64,000 bases of DNA from Protopterus annectens (lineage: Eukaryota; Chordata; Ceratodontiformes; Protopteridae), in NCBI RefSeq assembly GCF_019279795.1, contig NC_056747.1:1005958657-1006022656 (forward strand). Direction: 5' to 3'. The notes below the pieces were generated by a model. That model searched no databases and was not told the origin of the DNA. It was given only the letters and a program-made list of their open reading frames with translations. Positions 35,010 to 44,999 of the stretch are shown piece by piece; positions within the stretch are counted from its first letter, which is position 1; every line of letters begins with the position of its first letter. The position numbers were made by a program, and so were the translations under genes.

Positions 35010-36909
35010 CTTCCCCCTTTGTATGCCAAGCACTTCCCTTTTGGCAGCCCCCTTAGGGGGAAAACACTTTTTTCTCAAAACTGGCAAACAATCACCCAAG
35101 ACAAATGGGTTCTGAATATTGTGTCTCAAGGTTACAGGTTCCACTTTCATACTTTCCCAAGGCTAAAAGGAATGCCAGACCTGCCACAGAATCAATGGGC
35201 AGAGGCACAAAAACAAATGTCAGCCCTCATGGACATGAGAGCTATTCAAAAAGTACCACAACAGGAACAAGGGCAAGGATTTTACTCAAGACTCTTCCTG
35301 GTCCCCATACATAGCCTGGAGGCCCATACTAGACCTTTCAATTCAAAATACTTACCTGGATATTCCGAAATTCAAAATGTTGACATTACAGCAGCTTCTA
35401 CCCATGCTTGGGCAAGAAGGCTTGGCTTGTTACTCTGGACCTCAAAGAGGCATACCTGCATGTCCCTATAAGACAAAATTGCAGACGATACCTCAGATTC
35501 AAAGCTGGTACAATGCACTACCAATTCTCTGCACTGCCCTTTGGCTTATCTACTGCGCCCAGGGTCTTCACAAAGAGCCTGGCACCAGTAATTGCATTTT
35601 GCAGACAAAAAGGAATTCAAATATATCCATACCTGGACGACTGCCTCATTCAAGTAGAGACAAAGGACATTCTTCTACAGCATCTTGCGTTTGTAAAAAG
35701 GTTGCTAATTTCTCTAGGGTACACAGTAAACGAAAAGAAGTCAAAACTAGTGCCCTCACAACAGATTATATTCCTGGGTGCCAGCTTAAATATAGTGGCC
35801 CAGATGGCTTATCTCACGCCAGACAAACAAATTCAGTTAACTCAATATTTTCAATTACTGGCAAAAAAGTCCCATCTCCCTGCAAGAAAAATTCTGCAGG
35901 CCCTGGGATTCGTGGCATCCTGCATACTACTAATACCATATGCCAGACTGCATATGAGGAAATTACAATGGTATCTAAAAAGTGTTTGGACTCAACACTC
36001 TCACAGTTTAGAAGCAGTAATACCAATGATTCCCTGCCTACAACAGGAGTTTCAATGGTGGGCACAGGCATGTCACCTAAACAAGGGCCAGCCTTTTACC
36101 CTACCCACAGCCAGGCAGACTCTAACAACAGATGCTTCGGATTACACCTGGGGAGCACACATGGCAGGAAAATGCATTCAGGGCAAGTGGACCACAGACC
36201 AGATGCATCTTCACATCAATCAAAAAGAGATGTTGGCTGTTCAAAATGCCCTAACAGCTTTCAAGGACCTTCTGCATCCAGGACAATTATTATTAAAGAC
36301 AGACAACGCCACAGTAATGTGGCACATAAACAAGCAAGGGGGCACTCATTCTTATCCCCTATGCAGGCAAGCCATGACCTTGTGGAACACAGCTCTAACG
36401 TATCAAGTTTACCTGCAAGCACAATTCCTGCCAGGAAAGGAAAATACTCTGGCAGACGAGATCTAAGCAGAAATATCATGGACCCTCATGAATGGAAATT
36501 GAATCCACAAATCTTCAGCATGGTAACGCAAAAATGGGGATGCCCAGACATAGATCTTTTTGCCTCCCCATTGAATTGCCAACTACAAAAAGTCTGCACA
36601 AGGACTTATCACACACAAGCATGGAAAGTGGATGCTCTCTCGTTCAGCTGGAAAAGCCTAAAAGTTTATGCCTTCCCACCACTGCCTCTCCTTTCAAAGG
36701 TACTCCTAAAAGCCAGACAAGAAAAACCACAGATGATCCTGATTGCTCCAGACTGGCCACGCCAGCACTGGTACCCAATCTTAAAGAACTTAGCTCAATG
36801 CCCACCATGGATTTTGCCTCAAATTCCACACCACCTGACTCAACAAAACTATCAGATCCTGCACGGTCAGCTCAAAACCCTAAATCTGGCTGCATGGCAG
36901 ATTCATTAG
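35004..36909 (+). pseudogene. A5 reverse transcriptase / RNase H
   Basis: The N-terminal part (FSQNWQTITQDKWVLNIVSQ) is in one frame to about 35300, where a small deletion after FLVP shifts it. 35408-36466 is a clean 352-residue frame with motif A VTLDLKEAYLHVPI, LPFGLSTAPRVFTKSL, motif C IYPYLDDCLIQVET and the whole RNase H (LTTDASDYTWGAHMAGKC, HINQKEMLAVQNALTAF, LKTDNATVMWHINKQGG). Two inserted bases near 36460 (GACGAGATC) shift the frame again before the tail CPDIDLFASPLNC to LNLAAWQIH, stop 36907-36909. Two or three repairable lesions only. Confidence 0.9.
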
Positions 36910-37949
36910 TCAAACAGACACTGCCTCTCTCTAAAGCTGTTATGGATGTCATTTTGGAGGCCAGGAGGCCTAGCACCAGGAAAGCTTACTCAGAAAAATG
37001 GAAGAGATTCTGCACCTGGAATCAAGCTCAAAGCCTTGACCCTCTGGTCCCAAACATTCCTCAGATTTTACAATACTTAACTGAGATGCAGAACAAAGGC
37101 CTATCCTTCTCATCAGTTAAGATCCACGTCTCTGCCATTTCAGCACATTACAACACAGATCCTCCTTTATTCTCTCATCCCATGCTAAAGCAGTACCTCA
37201 GAGTGGCTAAAAACATAAGACAGCCCCGGAGAGCACCAACACCAACTTGGGACCTCAATTTTGTTTTGGAAAAACTGACCATGCCACCTTTTGAGCCAGC
37301 CAATACAGCCGAACTAAAATTTTTATCATGGAAAACAGCCCTGCTCCTGGCAGTAACTTCATCACGAAGAGTCTCAGAGCTACAGGCATTAATGGCAGTG
37401 GAACCTGTTATAATTTTTCATCAGGACAGGGTTTCTTTAAGGACAAACGCTACCTTTATGCCAAAGGTGGTATCTAGTGTGGCTCTTAACCAAACCATCC
37501 ATTTGCCAACTTTTTATCCAAACCCCCAGAATAAAGGGGAGAAACTTCTGCACTCTTTGGACATACACAGGCAGCTACGCTTCTACTTGGACAAAACAAA
37601 AGCTTTCAGGAAAACTGAGCAACTGTTTGTAGCATATGTTGCAGGATCACAGGGCAAGGCTATCTCAAAGCAGACTATATCCAAATGGATAGGACACTGT
37701 ATTCGTTACTGCTACACACAGCATGGAAAATCAGTCCCAAATAACATTAGGCCACATTCCACCAGGGCAACAGCCACTTCAGCAGCCTTTCTCAGAGGAG
37801 TACCTACCAAGGAAATTTTGGAGGCTGCAACTTGGAGTTCAGTGCACACCTTTACCAAGCATTACCACTTGCCTCTTTACTCTAAATCCAGAGCAGGATT
37901 TGCCACTGCAGTTCTGCAGGGCCTCATAGCCAATCCTAACTCTTTATAG
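36894..37949 (+). CDS. A5 tyrosine recombinase, intact (351 aa)
   Basis: Start MADSLVKQTLPLSKAVMDV at 36894, overlapping the RT/RH stop by 16 nt in another phase, which points to reinitiation or coupled translation. N-terminal SAM-like core-binding domain (residues about 20-140, RRPSTRKAYSEKWKRF). Catalytic domain has SSRRVSELQALMAVE (first Arg, about residue 160), HSTR (His 288, Arg 291), Trp 314 in EAATWSSV and Tyr 324 in FTKHYHLP. That is the full R-H-R-Y set. No frameshift or stop. It would strand-exchange the circular cDNA into the genome in the nucleus. Whether it is expressed is unknown, since gag and RT of the same copy are broken. Confidence 0.93.
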   Translation: MADSLVKQTLPLSKAVMDVILEARRPSTRKAYSEKWKRFCTWNQAQSLDPLVPNIPQILQYLTEMQNKGLSFSSVKIHVSAISAHYNTDPPLFSHPMLKQYLRVAKNIRQPRRAPTPTWDLNFVLEKLTMPPFEPANTAELKFLSWKTALLLAVTSSRRVSELQALMAVEPVIIFHQDRVSLRTNATFMPKVVSSVALNQTIHLPTFYPNPQNKGEKLLHSLDIHRQLRFYLDKTKAFRKTEQLFVAYVAGSQGKAISKQTISKWIGHCIRYCYTQHGKSVPNNIRPHSTRATATSAAFLRGVPTKEILEAATWSSVHTFTKHYHLPLYSKSRAGFATAVLQGLIANPNSL

Positions 37950-37980
37950 ACAAGCCACCCAACCTTAGCTTTGGGATTCT

Positions 37981-38080
37981 ACCCAAGTGTAATGACTGCA
38001 GCAGTGTAACACGATGAACATAGTACAGTTTTGTACCTACCATAAAATGTAGATGTTCGAGTGTTCACACTGCTGCAGTC
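37981..38080 (+). repeat. A5 ICR
   Basis: Left-end complement 37981-38021, right-end complement 38022-38080, joined at GAACAT/AGTACAG. Confidence 0.93.
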
Positions 38081-38255
38081 CAGGTTACCCTCCCTCCATC
38101 TCCTCTGAACTAGCTGGACTTATCTATACCTTTCTATCCTATACAACCTTTGTGGTGTATTTGCTTGTAACTGAAGGTATTGTTTTTATTTTATATGTAT
38201 ATTTTTTTATTAGCAATACGTATTGCCTACCTTCTTGGGGGCACCTGACATCTGG

Positions 38256-38469
38256 GGCAAGAAAAACTGAAGAAAATGGCATCTGATGCATCTTATATAC
38301 CCCTGGAGCACTGACATCAGGGAAGAAGCGACAGCAACCGACGCCGGACCAAGACTTTGGAACTCTGGCCGACTGCGGGACTGCCTGACAGCAGGATAAC
38401 CCAAGTGTAATGACTGCAGCAGTGTGAACACTCGAACATCTACATTTATGGTAGGTACAAAACTGTATT
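38256..38469 (+). repeat. A5 right inverted terminal repeat plus extension
   Basis: Includes an antisense TATA-like box (TTATATACCCC near 38293). 30-bp extension to 38469. Confidence 0.9.
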
Positions 38470-39335
38470 TTTCTTTGGTGGGAAGAGACATGTCACCAAA
38501 ACAAGGGACTGTCATTCACTCTACCCCCTGCCACCCATACCCTATCTACAGAAGCATCAGACTATGCTTGGGGGGGGGGGGCTCAACTGGCACGGGAGAT
38601 GTATTCAGGGCAAATGGAGCCCAAACCAAATGCATCTGCATATCAACCAGAAAGAAATGCTAGCTGTTCAGAATGCTCTGACAGCCTTCAAGGACTTACT
38701 TCATCCAGGGCAACTACTGAAAGACAGCCAACACCACAGTTATGTGGTACATAAACAAACAGGGGGGTACACATTCCTACCCCCTTTGCAGACTAGCCAT
38801 GGCCTTGTGGAACACAGCCTTGACTTACCAAATACATCTTCAAGCTCATCAATTCCTGCCAGGAAAGCAAAATACTCTGGCAGACGACCTAAGCAGAAAT
38901 CTTATGGACCCGCACAAATGGAAACTGGATCCACAAATCTTCAGCATGTTAACACAGAAAAGGGGGGGCCCAGTCATAGATCTATTTGCCTTTTCCCAAA
39001 ACTATCAGTTGGACATATTCTGCACAAGAACTCATCACAAAAAAGCATGGAAAGTGGATGCTTTATCCTTCAGTTGGAAAAACCCATCAGTCTATGCCTT
39101 TTCCCCTCTGCCTCTACTGTCCAAAGTCTTACTAAAAGTCAGACAGGAAAAAATAAAAATGATCCTAATTGCTCGGGACTGGCCTCACCAGCACTGGTAC
39201 CCACTTCTAAGGAATACATTACACCTTCCTCCGTGGTACTTGCCTCAAACACCTCACCTACTGCCTCAGCAGAACTATCAAACTCAGCGCACACAGCTCC
39301 AAACTCTGAATCTTGCAGCATGGCTAATCAACTAA
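38470..39335 (+). pseudogene. A4 RNase H and RT/RH tail
   Basis: ASDYAWGG (followed by a ten-G run at 38572-38581 that shifts the frame), MHLHINQKEMLAVQNALTAF, then MWYINKQGGTHSYPLCRL, FLPGKQNTLADDLSRN, VIDLFAFSQNYQLDIFC, ending LNLAAWLIN with stop 39333-39335. Confidence 0.87.
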
Positions 39336-40383
39336 TTATTCAAACCACATCTCTCAGTAAACCTGTGCTGGATGTCATTTTTGAAGCCAGAAGGCCCAGT
39401 ACTAGAAAGTCTTATGCTGATAAATGGAAGAGATTCTGTGCTTGGAATCAAGCACAGGGAATAGACACAGCAAAGCCCAATATTCCTCAGATTTAATACT
39501 TAACTGAGATGCTTGACAAAGGCCTATCTTTTTATTCAATAAAAATCAATAAAAATCCATGCCTCTGCCATCTCTGCTCATTACAACACAGAGCCTCCCC
39601 TCTTTTCTCATCCACTGCTTTATCAGTATCTCAGAGAGGCCAAAAATTTAAGGCCTCCCAGGAGAGCACCAACTCCTGCATGGGACTTCAGTTTTGTTCT
39701 GGAGAAACTCACCTTGCCTCCTTTTGAACCAGCAGCTACTGCGGATATAAACTTTCTATCTTGGAAGACAGATTTTCTTTTGGCAGTCACTTCAGCATGA
39801 AGGGTTTCAGAACTACAGGCTCTCATGGCAGTGGAGCCTTTCTTTATTTTTTACCCAGACAGGGTGGCCCTCAGGACCAATCCTTTTTTTTATGCCTAAG
39901 GTGGTATCCAGTGTGGCTCTTAACCAGACCATTCACTTGCCAACATTTTACCCAAATCTGCAGAACTAGGGGGAACAGATTCTGCATTCATTGGATGTAT
40001 ACAGACAGCTAAGATTCTACTTAAACAGGACTAAATATCTAAGAAAGTCCGAGCAACTACTAGTAGCATTTGCTGCAGGATCAGAGGGGAAGGCTATATC
40101 GAAGCAGACCATTTCTAAATGGATAAGCCACTGCATTCGTTTCTGCTATTTGCACCATGGTAAACCGGTGCCCAAGGGGATCAGATCACATTCCACCAGG
40201 GCTGCCTCTACTTCAGCAACTTTTCTCAGAGGGGTCCCAACCAAAGACATTCTAGAAGCTGCTACTTGGAGCTCTGTTCATACCTTCACAAAGCATTGCT
40301 ATTTACCTCTCTTCTCTAAATCCAGGGCAGGCTTTGCCACTGCAGTCCTGCAGGGCCTTATAACCGCTCCTAATGCTGTTTAG
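39320..40383 (+). pseudogene. A4 tyrosine recombinase
   Basis: ATG at 39320 overlaps the RT/RH stop by 16 nt. RRPSTRKSYADKWKRFCAW is clean to 39496, where three lost bases (LQY) create a stop. A short duplication (AATAAAAATC) follows at 39537. The first catalytic block reads SA-RVSELQAL with a stop in place of Arg. HSTRAASTSATFLRGV, EAATWSSVHTF and KHCYLPLFS follow: the Tyr nucleophile position is Cys, with Tyr one residue later. Stop at 40381-40383. Confidence 0.87.
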
Positions 40384-40415
40384 TTCCATCCTCCCATCCA
40401 TAGCTTTGGGATTGT

Positions 40416-40516
40416 ACCCAAATGTAACGACTGCAACAGTGAAGCATGAAGAACATAGTACATGTGTGTACACTTGCAATTAATGTAGATGTTCAAGTGT
40501 ATTCACTGTTGCATTC
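40416..40516 (+). repeat. A4 ICR
   Basis: Left-end complement to 40456, right-end complement from 40457. Confidence 0.88.
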
Positions 40517-40701
40517 CAGTTTACCCACCCGCCATCCCTCATTCTATACCTTTTCTTTCCTTCACTATACTCAAATGCCTTTGTGGTGTGTTTGCTTTTA
40601 GTTGAAGGTAAAGTTTGTTTCTAAAAGTGCATTTATATATTTACAGTTTATTTATATATATTTTTGCTCCCCATTTGGGGGGGGGGGCACCTGACATCCG
40701 G

Positions 40702-40861
40702 GGCAAGAAAAACTGATGAAAATGGCATCGGCTGCATGTTTTATACCCCTGACGACATAACATCACGGAGGAGAAGACAGCAACTGACGCAGGACCCAAG
40801 ACTTTGTGACAGTGAATACACACGAACATTTACATTTATGGTAAGTCTACACAACTGTACT
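40702..40861 (+). repeat. A4 right inverted terminal repeat, internally deleted, plus extension
   Basis: About 58 bp are missing between GACTTTG and TGACAGTG compared with A1. 32-bp extension to 40861. Confidence 0.87.
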
Positions 40862-41537
40862 TTCCCACACCATTTCTGTTGTATCCTACCTCTGCAGTGG
40901 ATTGTTGATCCTAAGCCAAGCAACATTGCCACACTGCCCTCGTTTCCAAGATGCACAGGCTTTCCAGTATTCCCCATGCCGTAATATGACTGAATCGATT
41001 TTAAGTGTAGTGATCTTTAGTTCATTTTTTTGGCAGGTTGGTTTATCTCAGCACAACTCTTCCTGGTAATCTAGAATAGGCAGCTGAACACTGTCAAGTC
41101 AGAAGCTTATTGACCCAGGGCTGCTGGGATTTATGATGGGCATATACTGGCCAATAGGGTGCATAGCCCTCCATAAGTCTTAGTAGACCAAGTCCACAGC
41201 ACCAGCAAACATCCATGCCTTTTTTTACATTATTAGTTAATGTGAAAAAGTTTTTTAGAACCATTTTTTACACTGCTGTGTAAGTAGCCCTTATAGTTCT
41301 CATAACTAAGTGCAGACGAGAATGTGACCATGGCAGCAAGTGATTAAATCAGAAGGAACTGAAAATTGAGATAAAAAAAGAATGTAGTGTAACAGATTTA
41401 CAGGTGCTTCTATCTGGGAATAGTTGAGAGAGGACCGCTCAGTAAGGAGATCAAAGCTAGAATCGGAGTTGCTGGCACTAAGTGTCAGGAGTTGTGTGTA
41501 ATGTGAATGTTAAAGAAGCTGAAAACCTAGTTGTACA
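40862..41537. other. Old intergenic sequence, no supported gene
   Basis: Flank of A4 and probable upstream part of the minus-strand LINE, but I see no recognisable motif. GTTGTACA at 41530-41537 is the left target duplication of the next element. Confidence 0.6.
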
Positions 41538-42101
41538 CAGGGTTGCCAGATTTGGAAAGGAGCAGGTAGGGACCATTAAAAAAAAAAAAAAACAGAAGTA
41601 GGTCAGCTTTGCTATTTTTGATTGGCTCGTATGCCGGTTGTTCTTGTATCTTTCGGCTTTTCCCAGTTAGGGGTCGCCACAGCGGAACTCCGGTCCGCTA
41701 ATGATTGGCAGTAGATTTTTACGTACCGAGTTGCCAGCACTGACGTACAACCTTCAACGAAGGTACGCCCATTCACGCATGTCGAGACACAGAAGACGCT
41801 TTAGCTGAGAATCGAATAGGACAACGTCTTATTGTGAGGCGACAACCCTACCGCAGCACCACCTCCGGTATACGAGCCAATCAAAAAATCACACAGAGCC
41901 TCTTCTGTTCAATGCGGAACACCTCGCTCTTCTGCATTGAACAGAAGTGGCCTCGTTTTGCGATTTATGTTTGGCTTGTATACTGGCATACGGGCCAATC
42001 ATAAAAGGTTGTTTCACCGGGAGTTTAACAGGCAGTGCAGAACTCTGGATTGGGCTGCTGATCCTTGGACATTGGTCAAGTAGGAATGTCTGTCAACCCT
42101 G
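41538..42101. mobile_element. hAT-type MITE with 8-bp target duplication
   Basis: Terminal inverted repeats CAGGGTTGCCAGA (41538) and TCTGTCAACCCTG (ending 42101), 13 bp with one mismatch, flanked on both sides by GTTGTACA (41530-41537 and 42102-42109). Terminal CAGGGTTG and an 8-bp duplication are hallmarks of the hAT superfamily. It encodes no transposase. The inside is compound: see the hairpin at 41868-41985. Confidence 0.88.
41868..41985. repeat. Hairpin (foldback) repeat inside the hAT MITE
   Basis: Arms of about 53 bp: GGTATACGAGCCAATC pairs with GGCTTGTATACT, and CTTCTGTTCAATGC pairs with GCATTGAACAGAAG, around a loop near ACACCTCGCTC. A related sequence, GATTGGCTCGTATGCC, starts the block at 41618 and recurs inverted near 41990-42005. 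Confidence 0.8.
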
Positions 42102-42129
42102 GTTGTACATTACCATATAACTGGTGATT

Positions 42130-42520
42130 CTTTATTGCACGCAGGCTTGGGCAGTGAAGACAGAACACTTGAGGAATCTGGAGATGATGAAGTGCCTGAG
42201 ATGATTAGTAGGATGCACACTGAAGGACAGATGAAAAGAATGGGGACGTCAAAACAGAAGGCAGAGTAGCCCCAGTAGCAGAGGAGGAGAACAGATTATC
42301 GTGATTCAGTCACATGTACAGGAACGCAAAAGACTATTTAATAAAGGATGTGGGAGATCCAGTAAGAAGGTAAGAGAAGAAGGCATGGATGGATTGTCTG
42401 AGAAGACGTGCAGTAGTCCGGTACAACTGTCAAAAAAGCTGGGAGTAGCTATGAATTAAGAGATGGCAACAGTTAACTCATCCCTCCAACCTCATGTTAA
42501 AAGGGAGGGGGATGAATACC
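42130..42520 (+). pseudogene. LINE RT C-terminal fragment, plus strand
   Basis: Reads, over several frames, KTEHLRNLEMMKCLR, GCTLKDR, ENRLSRFSHMYRN and KKAWMD. These match the EMRMLRWM..T..DR, ENRLRWFGHV and RPKKTWMD blocks that close RTE/Rex3-type LINE proteins. Heavily decayed. Opposite in orientation to the LINE at 21248-29630. Confidence 0.5.
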
Positions 42521-43440
42521 TTAACCAGAAGAATTTTAGTTAAGCCCTGTCCAGTCGTAGTCTCCCTTCCCCATTCCCCATCTTGCTTTGGATAAACTCA
42601 TCTGTGTTACCCAGACTACCAGCAGAAACCAGCTTACCAGTTTTTTAGCTCTTCTGCCCATTTTTTTAAAACACTTTATGTTGATATTTGATATGCAGTA
42701 AAGTGCCAACCCAGGTTACTTGACAGTTTTCAAGTGAAAATTTGGTCTATTAACATGTACTATTACACTAAATCTTCTGGCAAGGTGGTATACCCCATAA
42801 TAATAATAATTAAAAAAAAAAAAAAAAAAACTGTACATTAGTAATTTTTTTTCCTTTAGCGGCTACCGCCCGACTTGCCTGCCTTAGGTTGAAACTGTGT
42901 GAACCACTTAAGGTATGCTTGTAGTGGTCTACCACCCAGTCCCCTTCCCTCACTTTCTACAAACTGAACTATTAAATTTTGGGCTCCTCCTCAGACTTCC
43001 ACTTCTTTGTAATCACCTTTTTAGCTACTATTTTCACCATATACAGTATGTTTTTTTTAAATTCTGGCACCTCCGTCTATTGCTGTAAGATATAATAAAG
43101 GTATCAATGTAACACACTTATCTACCAAATGGCTGAAATCTAAAACCCCTCTCAAAATTACTCTAAAGCTTGAGACGTGATCAAAAAATATGTGTATATG
43201 CTTCCAGGCTTCCTTTAACCCTAGTAAACAACCTACAACATCGGATGAAACTTAAGGCAACATCTTCTGTATTCTGTGGAGTATAAAAATACCAGAGTAA
43301 GCACTTCCGGGCAAAAAATCTGAATGTTCTTGCCTTCATTGTATACCTTAGCATCTGGAGGGAGCATACCCACTGTTCTAGGAGAATATAATCACCCAAA
43401 ACCCAAATTCATTTTCTTTATATTGTGATGCCATCTAATA
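42521..43440. other. No supported gene; A-rich tract
   Basis: Only a TAA/A-run (42794-42830) stands out, possibly a LINE tail. I see nothing else. Confidence 0.6.
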
Positions 43441-43704
43441 CTAAAAAAATTCCACTAGAGGTCCACAGAAGCCAAGTAGAATTAAAACCAATTTGCGAAT
43501 AAAAAGCTTTATTAAATAAAAAAAACTGACGGCAAGCACTTCCGTCCCTCTCACTAACAGGAAAAACTTTGAAAAAGTCCTGTTATTGTGAGGGACGAAA
43601 GCACTTGCCATCAGTTTGTCTTTGTTCAATTTTTTTATTTATTTTTCACAAATCAGTTTTAATTCTGCTTGGCTTCTGTGGACCCACTAGTGGAATTTTT
43701 TTAG
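43441..43704. repeat. 264-bp palindrome resembling fused inverted PLE terminal repeats
   Basis: Left arm CTAAAAAAATTCCACTAGAG pairs with the right end (CACTAGTGGAATTTTTTTAG). The arms, about 120 bp each, pair nearly throughout. The centre (43567-43605) carries TTTGAAAAAG, a GTCC/GGAC stem and GAAAGCACTT, the same layout as in the arms of the PLE at 46251-53020. It looks like two head-to-head terminal repeats of another PLE family with no RT between them. Confidence 0.72.
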
Positions 43705-43929
43705 TGCGAGGTCAGATTTTATTTCACTTTACACGCCGCTGTGGTGATGTTTTTTTGATGCCACCTAATATTTCAGTTCAGATAACCTTGTACATGTTTC
43801 CAAAGTCATACACTTCAATATCAATTTAGGATCCGTCCTGTATTACTATAGCAGGTGGTTCCCTTAGCTCCATCCATTTCCTTTCCTTTCTTTTTAAATT
43901 CCTGTCCAGTTGTCCTCCACAGCCATTAC

Positions 43930-44760
43930 TGTGAACTCTGCACTTCATATCTTCCCACTTATTTTTCCTTTTCTAATAATCCTCAACTTCCCCAGAATTA
44001 GTGCCACTGTCTCTGCTTGGTACCCATCCTCTAACATTTGCAAGAGTCCCTTCTACTATGTCCTGACTTCTGCCTGTTGGGATCAGTACATCTAACCCTT
44101 CTAGATTTAAATGCCCTCCAAACCATTTCATAAGGTGGGCTAACAACAGTTTCATCACAAGATTCTGAAATTCATCCAGGGAGGGGAATTCCACCAGTAA
44201 AAGAAATCCACTTCCATACAGTTCTGTACCATCTTCCGAGAGGTGTCGCATTCCACTGACTACAGCCCTGGAAGCCATTTCAAAATTACTGCTTGCTTGT
44301 AATTTTCAACATCTGGTACCACCGGTCCACCATACTTTGGTTGGAGCATTTTGTCTCAACTAATCCTCACGGGCTTATCTCATTAAAACCTTGATGTGTA
44401 TTCAGCCATCAGTTAATCATTGGTCATTTGGACTGGAAATGCCTGGAACATGTGCAGTAACTGAGTTGAAACATCTGCAACACCAAAACCCTCTGATCCA
44501 GTTCTGACTGAAGAAACCCTCCATTTTTAACTTCAGTGCATGATATGTTAACATAATGGTACTAACCCTGTAAACCTAATCCCAAGTACTTCATCCTATT
44601 TCATTCCCAGTAATTGACAATTTGCTTTGTCGTTCTGACTGCTTATAATTTATTATTTCTTTTCGGTTATCAGAAGACACACTGGGAGCCTCCAATTCTT
44701 TTCCTTTTCACCACATTGAGGCAATCCAATTTTTGTGATAGTATAGTCTGACCCGTGTCC
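43930..44760 (-). pseudogene. Possible L1/Tx1-like LINE C-terminal remnant
   Basis: The minus strand near 44340-44280 reads QPKYGGPVVPDVENYKQAVI, resembling the GG-L-VPD---YY-A---- block at the end of L1/Tx1 RT proteins. The rest is too decayed to follow. Could be chance. Confidence 0.3.
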
Positions 44761-44999
44761 ATGTTATTTGAACCCTTACTTCTAGGAACTAACTAGATAC
44801 AGATGATTCAAGGTTGCATAACACCTTGGCAGCCTTGATCAAGCATGGAGCCTTCTTGAATAAAATGTTAGGTTCTGTACTACCTCCTGAACCAGGACTT
44901 CATGTGCATGTGTTATCTTAGTGATTTAAAAACATCCTTACGAGACTAAGAGATGGGCAAATCAGTTGTGGGCTGTAGTCCCTGTCCTGACTCATGGAC
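44761..44999. other. No feature seen
   Basis: Unique-looking A/T-balanced sequence without long frames or repeats. Confidence 0.5.

Larger units (their letters stand above)
32895..38469 (+). mobile_element. DIRS A5: youngest-looking full-length DIRS
   Basis: 5575 bp, left ATGTTCATCGTG, right end GTATT (usual GTACT). Inserted in the RNase H of A4: CAACAGGAG plus TTTCTTTGGTGGG restores the host frame. The gag frame is continuous apart from stop codons, and YR is intact. Confidence 0.94.
38470..40861 (+). mobile_element. DIRS A4, second part (RNase H, YR, right end)
   Basis: Resumes at TTTCTTTGGTGGG. Ends GTACT at 40861; flank TTCCCACACC joins with CTCACCGCAG left of 29631. Confidence 0.9.

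Noticed and set aside
35377-36909. 510-residue frame in A5
   Set aside because: Its first two thirds are an off-frame shadow of RT/RNase H; only the last part (from about 36460) is the true frame.
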